DNA from: PALSA-693 sp963834725
Lineage (GTDB): Bacteria > Actinomycetota > Acidimicrobiia > Acidimicrobiales > Palsa-688
DNA: 64,000 nucleotides
Reading direction: 5' to 3'
NCBI GenBank assembly: GCA_963834725.1
Contig: CAWICN010000001.1
Location: forward strand, 2,666,001 to 2,730,000
Part shown: positions 17,120 to 25,321 of the stretch, piece by piece
How the letters are laid out: every line of letters begins with the position of its first letter
Position numbering within the stretch: position 1 is the stretch's first letter
The notes under the pieces: generated by a model
What the model saw: only the letters and a program-made list of their open reading frames with translations
Told to the model about the DNA's origin: nothing
Databases searched by the model: none
Made by a program: the position numbers and the translations under genes

Positions 17120-17199
17120 ACGTGATCAAGAGCCCAGATGAGGCCGAGCATCGCAACCGCGAACAGCACGATGCCGAGCACGACCAGGAAGTCAGCCAT
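17116..17199 (-). CDS. 27-residue membrane peptide leading the kdp operon
   Basis: The frame MADFLVVLGIVLFAVAMLGL-IWALDHV starts at ATG 17199 and ends in an ATGA overlap with kdpF. It is almost entirely one hydrophobic helix with a polar end. From general memory of kdp operons, similar short peptides precede kdpF/kdpA in some bacteria, but I cannot name a family. The stop-start overlap with kdpF and the position as first gene after the divergent promoter support it being translated. Role is unknown; a Kdp-complex accessory peptide is a reasonable guess. Confidence 0.7.
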   Translation of the reverse strand: MADFLVVLGIVLFAVAMLGLIWALDHV

Positions 17200-17301
17200 G
17201 CGGCCATCATGACGCCGGCCGGCTAAACAGGATCTTAATACGCGGCTTCCCGGTCTTAATAATTCCTTAATGAGCCGTCAACGGCGACTCACGCGGCCTC
17301 G
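17200..17301. promoter_or_regulatory. divergent kdp control region with TCTTAAT direct repeats
   Basis: This AT-rich pocket lies between the leftward kdpFABC operon and the rightward kinase/kdpE genes. TCTTAATA at 17233-17240 recurs at 17254-17261, exactly 21 bases (two helical turns) apart, and a diverged CCTTAATG follows at 17265. Paired direct repeats on one face of the helix are what an OmpR-type regulator such as KdpE binds. No binding data exist for this organism. Confidence 0.55.
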
Positions 17302-18789
17302 TTGGGCCAAAATTACCCCGTGCGTCGTGCCTTGTGGGGATCCATCGTCGGCGTCGGCCTGTCCCTGCTGTTGGGAGCGGTCATGTTGCCGTTGCGGTCC
17401 CACCTAAGCATCGCCACCGCCGGCCTGGTGCTGGTCGTGCCGGTGGTGACCGGAGTCGTCACCGGTGGGTTCGCTGCCGGGCTCTTGAGCGTGGCTGCGG
17501 GGTTCCTGGTCTATGACACCTTCTTCATTCCGCCCTACGCCACGCTGACCGTAGGAGCGGCCCAGAACTGGGTGGCGCTCGCCGTCTACACCGTCACCAT
17601 GGTGCTGGTGGCCCGCGTCGTCGCGAACCTGGAGGAGGCCAACACGGCCTCCCGCACCCGGGCCGCCAGCGCCCGGCGTCTGCTCGATATCTCCGAGTTG
17701 CTCCTGGTGGACCAGGCGGTTCCCGAGCTGTCCCAAACCATCGTGGACACGGTGCGAGACTCCTTCGGCTTTGCCGGGGTGGCGCTGCTCGTGTCCACCG
17801 GCGCCCGCCTCGAGGTGGGCGCCGAGTCCGGAGAACCCGTCGGAGAAGCCGCCTTGTCCCGATTCCAGCCCGGGGCCAGGGTGCCCATGTCGTTGAGCAC
17901 CGACCGGTCGGGGATAGACATCCAGACCCTGGCACTCACCACCTCTGGCCGCCCAGTCGGCTTGTTAGCCTTCGCCGGAGGACCGGCTCGCCCTGAAATG
18001 CGAGAAGTCCTTCCAGTTCTGGCTAACCAGTTAGCCCTCGCTCTCGAGCGCAGCCAACTGCACGAGCGGGTCCGTCGAGCCGAGTTACTCGAGGAGGCCG
18101 ACCGCCTTCGCCACGCCCTCGTAGGCGCCGTCTCCCACGACCTATGCACCCCCCTCGCTACCATCAAGGTTGCCTCATCAACCCTGGTAAACCCGGCCGC
18201 CATCCTTAGCAGAGAGAACACCGACGAACTGCACGATCTCATCGACACCCAAACCGACCGTCTGACCAGGATTGTCAACAACGTGTTGGACATGACCCGT
18301 ATTCAGGCCGGCGTACTGCAGCCCCGACGCGAGCCCTGGGCCGTTGTCGAGCTCCTCAGCGAGTGCATCTCCGCTCTGCGCCCCTCCATCGAAAACCGCC
18401 CGGTCGAGCTCCGCGCCTCGCCCTGGCTGCCCGAAGTGAACGTGGATCAGGCCCTCATCGAGCAGGTTGTCGCTAACCTGGTCGAAAACGCCGATCGTCA
18501 CGGGCCACCAGGCACCAGCATCACGGTCGAAGCGGATCTTTCGACAGACGGACGTCTGGCAGTCAGCATCACCGACTCGGGCCCCGGAGTTCCCCCAGCC
18601 GAGCGTGACACCATCTTTGACACCTTCGTGCGCTACGACACCGGCGGACGGGCCGGTCTTGGACTCGCCATCGCCAAGTCCTTCGTGGAGGCCCACGGAG
18701 GGCATATCTGGGTCGAAGAAGCACCCGGGCCGGGCGCCAGGTTCGTGTTCACCTTGCCGCTCGCTGCCATCAACGGTTCGAAACACTGA
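17302..18789 (+). CDS. sensor histidine kinase, KdpD C-terminal half (DUF4118-GAF-HisKA-HATPase)
   Basis: The protein starts with the four-helix DUF4118 membrane bundle of KdpD (residues ~10-110), then a GAF-like domain (~125-250). The kinase core has H-box VSHDLCTPLATIKVASSTL with the phospho-His near residue 279, N-box NLVENADRHGPPG, and G1/G2 boxes ITDSGPGVPPAE and RAGLGLAIAKSFVEAHGG. The cytoplasmic KdpD/Usp sensor domain that normally precedes DUF4118 is absent and encoded at 11286-12503. The TTG at 17302 is the longest start; GTG at 17320 (VRRALWGS) is equally possible. It is followed 5 bases later by kdpE. Confidence 0.93.
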   Translation: MGQNYPVRRALWGSIVGVGLSLLLGAVMLPLRSHLSIATAGLVLVVPVVTGVVTGGFAAGLLSVAAGFLVYDTFFIPPYATLTVGAAQNWVALAVYTVTMVLVARVVANLEEANTASRTRAASARRLLDISELLLVDQAVPELSQTIVDTVRDSFGFAGVALLVSTGARLEVGAESGEPVGEAALSRFQPGARVPMSLSTDRSGIDIQTLALTTSGRPVGLLAFAGGPARPEMREVLPVLANQLALALERSQLHERVRRAELLEEADRLRHALVGAVSHDLCTPLATIKVASSTLVNPAAILSRENTDELHDLIDTQTDRLTRIVNNVLDMTRIQAGVLQPRREPWAVVELLSECISALRPSIENRPVELRASPWLPEVNVDQALIEQVVANLVENADRHGPPGTSITVEADLSTDGRLAVSITDSGPGVPPAERDTIFDTFVRYDTGGRAGLGLAIAKSFVEAHGGHIWVEEAPGPGARFVFTLPLAAINGSKH

Positions 18790-18794
18790 GCTGA

Positions 18795-19511
18795 ATGGCA
18801 CGGGTCCTCGTTATCGACGACGACTCCGCTCTCCTACGCGCTCTCCGCTTGGCCCTTAACGCGTCCGGACACGAGGTGACCACCGCCCCAGACGGTGAGC
18901 AAGGACTCGCTGAGGCTGCGCGCTCCGCGCCCGAGGTGATCGTGCTCGACCTAGGACTGCCAGATATCGACGGCCTCGAAGTGTGCCATCGCCTCCGCAC
19001 CTGGAGCGATGTCCCCATCATTGTCCTCTCCGCCACCCATGCCGAAGACCGGAAGGTGGCCGCCCTCGACGGAGGCGCCGACGACTACGTCACCAAACCC
19101 TTCGGCATGGCCGAACTCGAAGCGCGCATACGTGCCGCCCTACGACACCGCCAAGCCCGGCATGACCCACCGTCCGACACGATCACTGCTGGCCCGCTCA
19201 AGCTTGACCTCGTCAGTCGAACAGCGTCCGTGGACGACACGACCGTCGAGGTCACGGCCAAAGAATTCGACGTGCTCGCCTTCCTGGTCGCTAACGCCGG
19301 CAAGATCTGCACCCACCAGATGATCCTGACCGCTGTGTGGGGCACCGGCTACTCACGAGAAGCCCAGTACCTACACGTCTACATCCACCGGGTCCGCCAA
19401 AAACTGGGCGGCCTGGGTGGGCCATCCATCAGGACCGCGCCCGGCATCGGCTACGTAATCTCCGCCACCAGCACTGACGTCACCTCTGGACCAGACAACC
19501 CCGGGCCCTGA
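18795..19511 (+). CDS. kdpE: KdpE-type response regulator (OmpR family)
   Basis: The N-terminal receiver domain has acidic pocket VIDDDSALLR, the phospho-acceptor Asp in VIVLDLGLPDIDG near residue 52, the switch SAT and the Lys in YVTKPFG. The C-terminal winged helix ends HVYIHRVRQKLGG...IRTAPGIGYVI, the OmpR/PhoB DNA-binding signature. Phosphorylated KdpE activates kdpFABC. It partners the adjacent kinase, and the control region at 17200-17301 is its obvious target. Confidence 0.94.
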   Translation: MARVLVIDDDSALLRALRLALNASGHEVTTAPDGEQGLAEAARSAPEVIVLDLGLPDIDGLEVCHRLRTWSDVPIIVLSATHAEDRKVAALDGGADDYVTKPFGMAELEARIRAALRHRQARHDPPSDTITAGPLKLDLVSRTASVDDTTVEVTAKEFDVLAFLVANAGKICTHQMILTAVWGTGYSREAQYLHVYIHRVRQKLGGLGGPSIRTAPGIGYVISATSTDVTSGPDNPGP

Positions 19512-19605
19512 CCAAGCCGAACGAGGGGCAGACCGCGCCGTCTACGGCCGATGGGACGCCTTCCACGGATCCATCGATCTCAACCTCCTGTCACCGGAGT
19601 CAGAA

Positions 19606-20064
19606 ATGGGAAAGAATCAAAGCATGGCGGCCAGCCACTCACGGACCAATCACGAGACGGCGATGTCCCGCCTGGTCTTCGGTGTCCATGACATCCGAGT
19701 CCCGACCACCGATGCCTGGGCTAGCCGAAACTGGTATATGTCGGTTCTCGCCTTCGAGTCCGTTCTCGACCTGCAGGAGGCCGACGGTTTGGTCGGAGTG
19801 GTGCTGCGCCACCCGAGCGATGTCACCGTTGGACTCCATCTGGATCCACCACGAGCGGCAGCGTTGAAAGGCTTTGCGGTGCTCGTCCTGGCGGTGCCCA
19901 CCCGCGCCGCACTGGAGGAGTGTGCGGCCGACCTGGACCGGGTCGGACAGCCTCACGGTCCGATCGCACCAGGGCATCTCGGTTGGTACCTGGACGTCCC
20001 GGATCCGGATGGCATCCTGATCCGCTTCCACACCAAAACACCGCTCGACGCCGAAGAAGCGTGA
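19606..20064 (+). CDS. VOC (glyoxalase/bleomycin-resistance) family protein
   Basis: This is a single vicinal-oxygen-chelate unit: VFGVHDIRVPTTDAWASRNW, a beta-alpha-beta-beta-beta module, ending with GHLGWYLDVPDPDGILIRFH, where DPDG and the final metal-ligand region are typical. The family covers dioxygenases, glyoxalases and antibiotic-binding proteins, so function is open. An internal ATG (19663, MSRLVFGVHD) fits the domain start better than ATG 19606, which adds 19 unremarkable residues. Confidence 0.85.
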   Translation: MGKNQSMAASHSRTNHETAMSRLVFGVHDIRVPTTDAWASRNWYMSVLAFESVLDLQEADGLVGVVLRHPSDVTVGLHLDPPRAAALKGFAVLVLAVPTRAALEECAADLDRVGQPHGPIAPGHLGWYLDVPDPDGILIRFHTKTPLDAEEA

Positions 20065-20462
20065 CCCCCGCGTACTTCGGACACGTCGTTCCGGGAGCCG
20101 CGACAACCGCAGGGGTGTGAGGGACACCCTGAAGGCTCACGGTCTGTGCCTGCCGACAGCAAGTGTCTCTCCTCGTTGAGTGCAACCCACCGGCAATGAT
20201 CGGCAGGCGCGACAGCCGCCCGGCTTAGTACCAACCGCGTCGCAAGTCGGTTGCAAGGCTCGTGCCGTCCGACAGAACGCCTGGCCGCCGCAGTACTGCC
20301 CTGGTATCGCATGCGCAGCGTGCGTGTAGCGCCCAGGCAGGTCCGCGCCGAGGTGGCCTTGCATCTGGTCATGACGAGCGGCACGTCGTCATCCGGCTCC
20401 TCAAGAGCACCTGAGCGCACGCAGCCAGAGACACTTGGTAGTGCCTGGCGCCTCCCCCTAAG
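20065..20462. other. no gene seen
   Basis: I see no coding sequence with recognisable motifs on either strand in these 398 bases. The open frames here are short and lack family features. Confidence 0.6.
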
Positions 20463-20742
20463 GCCGGCCTCGCTAGTTGGGGCGGCACCGGCATCGAGGC
20501 GCTGGGCCTGGACGGTTCGGTGTCGCCCGAGGCGTACGAGGCGATCTTCGGGCCGGACGGTGCCCGCCGTCCGGAACGCGGAGAGAGGCTGGTGACGGCC
20601 CGCCGGCCCGGCCTGGAACTGGTGGTCTCAGCCCCACAAGAGCGTGGCCGAGCTGGGAGTGATCGGTCGAGCCGAGCACATGCATCAGATCATGGACGCC
20701 GAGACGCCCGGCGACGCCCGGTTCTGGCTCAAGCCCTCTTGA
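20463..20742 (+). pseudogene. remnant of a MobF/TrwC-type conjugative relaxase N-terminus
   Basis: The reading starts inside a frame: SWGGTGIEALGLDGSVSPEA then YEAIFGPDG, GERLVTARRPGLELVVSAP. These match the start of TrwC/TraA relaxases (W-x-G-x-G-A-x-x-L-G-L-x-G-x-V; RRPGxDLTFSAPKSVS). At about 20630 the frame slips, and the continuation PHKSVAELGVIGRAEHMHQI-MDAE is in the next frame, ending at TGA 20742. The catalytic tyrosine and the rest of the ~1000-aa protein are missing. It is a relic of a conjugative element beside the T7-like locus. Confidence 0.7.
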
Positions 20743-20784
20743 CAACGAACGCTTCTTCAGGAACGGCGTTCGTTGATAGGTCCG

Positions 20785-23106
20785 CTATTGATTCACTCGG
20801 GCGATATGGGCGCCCATCATGGGCGGTCCTTTTGCCGGATAATGGCGGCTGAGGCCCCGGCCCGAGCACTGGCGCCTCCCCGCTTGGTACCGACGGTGCG
20901 CCCGGCGCGCGACTAGCGGGGCGATCGACACCGCGGCCCGCAGTCGCTCCCAGAACGCCGCCCTCGAGCGCAGCGCCACCTCTACCTCCCGGGCCGCCGC
21001 CCAAACCCGGCCCGCTGTGCTGTCGAGCACGGACGTCCGGCGGTCGTAGCGCATGGCGTCGACGGCTGGCGCCATGACCCGCATGGGTGCGGCCACGGAA
21101 GGGAACCGCGCCCCCGCCCACTCGGCCACCTCGGGACTGCTGAGCGAGGTGGGCGCGTCCAGGCCGCGCTCGGCCAGCCGGTCGAGCGTGTGCTCCCACG
21201 CCCCGGCCAGGCGGGCCGCCGGGTCTGTTGCCGAGCGCTGCCGCCGGCGGCGCAGGGCTTTGGCCGCCACCAGCGCTCCGAGGGCCGCGGCTCCCGCGGC
21301 CGCGGCGGCGATCGGCAGCCACAGCCACCAGGCCAGTCCGGCGGCGCGACCGTTGAGCTGTAGGGGCGCCTCGCTGTCCCCGTTGCCGGCCTGGGCCGGC
21401 TGGGTGGAGCGATTGATCTGGCGCTGATTCTGGATGGCGCGGGACACCGGGGTCGGAGCCGGCGACCGGCCGGCCGTAGCCGCTGCGCCCTGCCCGCTGG
21501 GGGAGGCCGGAAACGGCAGCCATCCCACACCTGACAGTTCGACCTCGGGCCACACCTTGAGGTCGCGGGTGGTGAATAGCACGGTCCCGCCCCGCGCTGT
21601 GCCGCCCTGGTATCCCACCGCCAGGCGGGTGTGGAATCCCATCGCCCGGGCCAGCACGGCGAAAGCGGCCGCGTACTGCTCGGTGCTGCCCAGGTGATCC
21701 TGCAACAGCTGGGTGACCTGGTAATAGCCGGCGCCGATCGGGGAACCCCCCGGCGGGTGCAGTTGGAACGGCGCCCCCGTGAGGTAATCGTTCAACGCCG
21801 TCAGGCGGGCGAAAGGGTAGGGGGGGGCGGTGGCGGCCAGCCGCCGGGCCAGGGCGGCGATGGCGGGCGGGACCAGAGGGGCACCCTGATTGGCGGAGCC
21901 GGCCGGAATGCCCGCCCCTAGCAGCTGGGCCGGCGCCGGGTTGGGAACCGCAGAGGTGATGTCGATCCGCGGCTGGAGGCGGGTGGCGGCGGGGATTACC
22001 AGCTCGCCGTCGGTGCTGCCGACGCCCAGCCCGGATACCGAGACCGCCTGAGGCCGGTCGGGCGCGGGCAGGTAGCCCGTCATCAGGCCGGCCGGCTGGA
22101 TGCGGACGTGCACGGTCACCACCGGCACGTCGAGACGGGGTCGGGCGGGTAGGCGCGTGCCGGCCCGTTGGTAGATGGCCGACGAGGTCCACTCCGCGCC
22201 GTTGAAGGTGTCGAACACGGCGAGCCGCCAGTACAGCGCCCGGGGATCGGCACCGCTTACCTGGGCCGTGAACGCCGCCGACACCGGTCCGTCGTAGGTG
22301 GACGCGTAGGTGGCGAGGAGGCTGAGCTGATCAACGGGATGGGGGATGGGGGCGACGACCGCCCGCAGGTCGTACGGGCGCCGGGCGTCCGCCCCGGGCA
22401 AGGCCGAGCTGAGCGGCAGGGCCAGCAGCGCCACAGCGGCAGCGGCGGCGGCACCGGCGAGCGCCCGGCGGGCCAGCAGGGGACCGGCGGCGGGGTGGCG
22501 GGCCAGGGGGTCCTGGCGACCCCTCCCGGCGGCAGCCACGACGGGGCGCAGCTGGAAGGTGAGCACGGACAGGGCGCCGGCGGCAAGGTAGAGTACCGCC
22601 GCCCAGCCGGGCTGGGGCAGGCCGCCGGCGCCGACCAGCAGGGCCAGGGCCAGCAGGACGCCCCCGGGCGCCAGCGGAGCCAGGGGGCGTCGGCCGGTCC
22701 GGGCTGTTTCAACCGCGACCACGGCGGCAAGATAGGTGAACACTACGGCGATACCGAACGCCGGCCCCGATGCCAGGGCGGGCAGGCTGCCGGTCACCAG
22801 CCGGGCGCCACCGCTTCCCAGGCCGCCGAGGGTGCCGCCGGGCAGGGCAGCCATGAGCGCAACGCCGACCCCAGCGTGAGCGGCCAGCCGGGCGGGGGCA
22901 GATAGACTCGTGGCGGCGACCGCGACAGGCAGCACAGAGGCGAGCAGGAGGGGGACGCCGCCGCCACCGTTGAAGAGGGGAAGGATTACCGGCACGACGG
23001 CGGCGATGCTGAGGCCGGCGGCCACCACGCCGACCAGGCCCAAGAGGCGCACTCCCCGACTGAGCGTGGGCTCGCCCGGCACGGTGGGGTGGCTGGGCGC
23101 CGACAC
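20785..23106 (-). CDS. TgpA-like transglutaminase-fold membrane protein with the catalytic triad replaced
   Basis: About six N-terminal membrane helices (residues ~20-260, DUF3488 type) precede an extracytoplasmic transglutaminase-like domain, one membrane helix (LAWWLWLPIAAAAAGAAALG) and a cytoplasmic DUF4129-like tail. In active relatives the nucleophile lies in G-x-C-E-x-Y/F-A; here it reads GSTEQYAAAF, Cys to Thr near residue 475. The His of H-A-W-V-E-V is Lys (LKVWPEVEL), and the Asp of F-D-P-T is gone (WLPFPAS). The flanking GFHTRLAVGYQGG is well kept, so this looks like a maintained pseudo-enzyme. GTG at 23106 follows the DUF58 stop by 23 bases. With MoxR and DUF58 it makes the common MoxR-DUF58-TgpA set. 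Confidence 0.85.
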   Translation of the reverse strand: MSAPSHPTVPGEPTLSRGVRLLGLVGVVAAGLSIAAVVPVILPLFNGGGGVPLLLASVLPVAVAATSLSAPARLAAHAGVGVALMAALPGGTLGGLGSGGARLVTGSLPALASGPAFGIAVVFTYLAAVVAVETARTGRRPLAPLAPGGVLLALALLVGAGGLPQPGWAAVLYLAAGALSVLTFQLRPVVAAAGRGRQDPLARHPAAGPLLARRALAGAAAAAAVALLALPLSSALPGADARRPYDLRAVVAPIPHPVDQLSLLATYASTYDGPVSAAFTAQVSGADPRALYWRLAVFDTFNGAEWTSSAIYQRAGTRLPARPRLDVPVVTVHVRIQPAGLMTGYLPAPDRPQAVSVSGLGVGSTDGELVIPAATRLQPRIDITSAVPNPAPAQLLGAGIPAGSANQGAPLVPPAIAALARRLAATAPPYPFARLTALNDYLTGAPFQLHPPGGSPIGAGYYQVTQLLQDHLGSTEQYAAAFAVLARAMGFHTRLAVGYQGGTARGGTVLFTTRDLKVWPEVELSGVGWLPFPASPSGQGAAATAGRSPAPTPVSRAIQNQRQINRSTQPAQAGNGDSEAPLQLNGRAAGLAWWLWLPIAAAAAGAAALGALVAAKALRRRRQRSATDPAARLAGAWEHTLDRLAERGLDAPTSLSSPEVAEWAGARFPSVAAPMRVMAPAVDAMRYDRRTSVLDSTAGRVWAAAREVEVALRSRAAFWERLRAAVSIAPLVARRAHRRYQAGRRQCSGRGLSRHYPAKGPPMMGAHIARVNQ

Positions 23107-23129
23107 GGACGGGGCGGTGGCGAGCGCCG

Positions 23130-24323
23130 TCAGTGCCCGAACATCCGGTTCCAGGCCTCGGCCAGGGCCGGAGCAGACGGGCCAATGACGACGTTGATCC
23201 CCGAACGACGCTGCCAGCGTGTCGGCTGGTCCGGGTCGACCGAGCACAGCACCACCGGCGCGAACCGGTGGATCTGGTGGCTCACCCACGACTCGATGGT
23301 GCCGTGCATGCGGCCGGTGACGACCACCAACGAGCCACCCCCGCGACCTTGCTCGAGCAGGGCGTGCCAGGCGGAGGCGGTGGCCGCCGGTTCTCGCTCC
23401 GCGACGGCGAGCCGGTCGGCCAGGCTGGTCGCTCCCTTCAGCCGGGCGTCCTGGCGGCGCTCGCCGAGGATTCGCAACTCGACCGGATGGCCGGCCCCGG
23501 TCAGCGACCGCACGGCCGAGGCGGCCACCTCGACGCCCTCCTCGAAGGTCTCTTCCTCCCAGGGGCCGGGACGGGTATCGAGCAGGACGGTGGCCCACGG
23601 CTCGTTGGCGTCCACGTTGTGGCGGACCAGGAGCTGGCCCAGCCGGGCCGACGACCGCCAGTGGATCAAGCGCCGATCGTCGCCGGCCACGAACTCCCGC
23701 AGGGAGGAGAAGGTCAATGATCCCTCTGTCCCCGTCTCGGAGATGGGCCCTTCGAAGTCGGCGATCACGCCGGCAGGCAGCGGCGACAGGGGCCAGGTCC
23801 GGGGGTGCACCCACAGCACGTCGAGGCCGCCGCCCGCTTGACGGCGGCGGACCAGGCCGAAGGGGTCGGAGCGCATCACCCGCAGGGGGCCCAGGCCTAC
23901 CCGGCCCCGGCGCTGGGTTGGCAACGGGTAGCGGACCAGAGCGGACCCGCCCGGAGCCAGCAACCGGACGGGCAGTTCGATGTCTTGCCAGCCGAGCCGG
24001 TCGGCGACGCGGACGGGAGGTGACGGCCATCTGGAGAGGTTGGTGACGGTGAGGACGGCGGCGGCGGCCGCGCCGGCGGTGACGGAGCTGGGCCGGAAGT
24101 CGCGGGTGACCTGGACGCGAGGCCGCCAGGCGATGAACACGGCGGCCGTGGCCAGGGCAAGGATGCCGGCCGCGGCCAGCACGATCAGCTGGCCGTAGCC
24201 CAGCGCCACGCCGGCAACGTAGGTGGCCACGGTGGCCGCGGCCACGCTGCGCCCGACGGGCGTGATCTCGAGGGGGCGGTGGCGCCGGGCGGGGGCCGCG
24301 GGGCTGTCCGGCGGGGGGGGCAC
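23130..24323 (-). CDS. DUF58 domain protein
   Basis: The 397-residue protein has two N-terminal membrane helices (~25-70), then a region ending in the DUF58 signature FSSLREFVAGDDRRLIHWRS followed by SARLGQLLVRH. A vWA-like fold with VLLDTRPGPWEEE follows. DUF58 proteins act with MoxR AAA+ ATPases, probably as assembly or maturation factors, on envelope proteins. It starts 5 bases after the MoxR stop and ends just before the TgpA-like gene, so the three form one operon. Confidence 0.92.
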   Translation of the reverse strand: MPPPPDSPAAPARRHRPLEITPVGRSVAAATVATYVAGVALGYGQLIVLAAAGILALATAAVFIAWRPRVQVTRDFRPSSVTAGAAAAAVLTVTNLSRWPSPPVRVADRLGWQDIELPVRLLAPGGSALVRYPLPTQRRGRVGLGPLRVMRSDPFGLVRRRQAGGGLDVLWVHPRTWPLSPLPAGVIADFEGPISETGTEGSLTFSSLREFVAGDDRRLIHWRSSARLGQLLVRHNVDANEPWATVLLDTRPGPWEEETFEEGVEVAASAVRSLTGAGHPVELRILGERRQDARLKGATSLADRLAVAEREPAATASAWHALLEQGRGGGSLVVVTGRMHGTIESWVSHQIHRFAPVVLCSVDPDQPTRWQRRSGINVVIGPSAPALAEAWNRMFGH

Positions 24324-24328
24324 GCTGG

Positions 24329-25321
24329 CTAGCCCTGCACGGGAATCGGCACGGACGACAGGACCTCGTCGAGGAGGCTGTCGGTCTTCCGGCCTTCCAC
24401 CTCGGCTTCGGCAGTGAGGATGAGCCGGTGCGCGACGACGGGCTTGGCGACAGCCTTGACATCCTGGGGAACGGCGTAGTCGTGGCCTTCGGCCAGGGCG
24501 TGGGCTTGGACGGCGCGTACCAGGGCCAGGGCGCCGCGGGTGCTGAGACCGAGGCGGACATCGGGAAGGCCCCGGGTGGCGTCAGCCAGGCGCACCACAT
24601 AGCGGGTGATGGCCGGATCGACGTGCACGTGGGCGGCCAGGCGGATCATCTGAGCGGCCTGCTCCACCCCTATGACCGGGCCGATGTCGGGTACCTGGCC
24701 ACCCCGGGCCCGGCCGTCGAGGAGGTCCGCCTCGGCGGGGCCGTCGGGATAGCCCACGGAGATCCGCATGAGGAAGCGGTCCAGCTGGGCTTCGGGCAGC
24801 CGGTAGGTGCCACCCAGGTCGATCGGGTTCTGGGTGGCGATGACCAGGAATGGTCGGGGCACCGGGTAGCTCACCGCGTCCACGGTGACCTGGCGCTCTT
24901 CCATCACCTCCAGGAGGGCCGACTGGGTCTTGGGGGACGCCCGGTTGATCTCGTCGCCAAGCACCAGGTGGGAGAAGACCGCGCCGCGGTGGAACTCGAA
25001 CCTGTGGCTGTCGGGGTCCCAGATCGACACGCCGGTGATGTCCGACGGCAACAGGTCGGGCGTGAACTGGATGCGCCGCCACGAGGCGTCGATCGACGTC
25101 GCCAGCGCTTTGGCGATGGTCGTCTTGCCGACGCCGGGGACGTCCTCGATGAGAAGGTGGCCCTCGGCGAACAGGCAGCACAGGGCCAGGCGCAGTACGT
25201 CGGTCTTGCCCCGCACGACCTTCTCCATGTTGGCGAGGATGGCCTGGTGGGCCTCGGCGAAGCGGCTGGCGGCGGCGGGAGTGACCTCGGCACCGGCGGA
25301 GAAGGCGGCGTCGGTGCTCAT
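24329..25321 (-). CDS. MoxR-family AAA+ ATPase
   Basis: MoxR ATPases remodel or insert cofactors into partner proteins, often with vWA/DUF58 partners. Walker A is EDVPGVGKTTIAKALA, Walker B LVLGDEINRASPKTQSALLE, sensor 1 ATQNPIDLGGTYRLPEAQLDRFLM, and the C-terminal lid has LGLSTRGALALVRAVQAHAL. ATG at 25321 was chosen over a much longer upstream frame because it overlaps the kinase stop (ATGA) and gives the normal ~330-aa size. Confidence 0.94.
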   Translation of the reverse strand: MSTDAAFSAGAEVTPAAASRFAEAHQAILANMEKVVRGKTDVLRLALCCLFAEGHLLIEDVPGVGKTTIAKALATSIDASWRRIQFTPDLLPSDITGVSIWDPDSHRFEFHRGAVFSHLVLGDEINRASPKTQSALLEVMEERQVTVDAVSYPVPRPFLVIATQNPIDLGGTYRLPEAQLDRFLMRISVGYPDGPAEADLLDGRARGGQVPDIGPVIGVEQAAQMIRLAAHVHVDPAITRYVVRLADATRGLPDVRLGLSTRGALALVRAVQAHALAEGHDYAVPQDVKAVAKPVVAHRLILTAEAEVEGRKTDSLLDEVLSSVPIPVQG

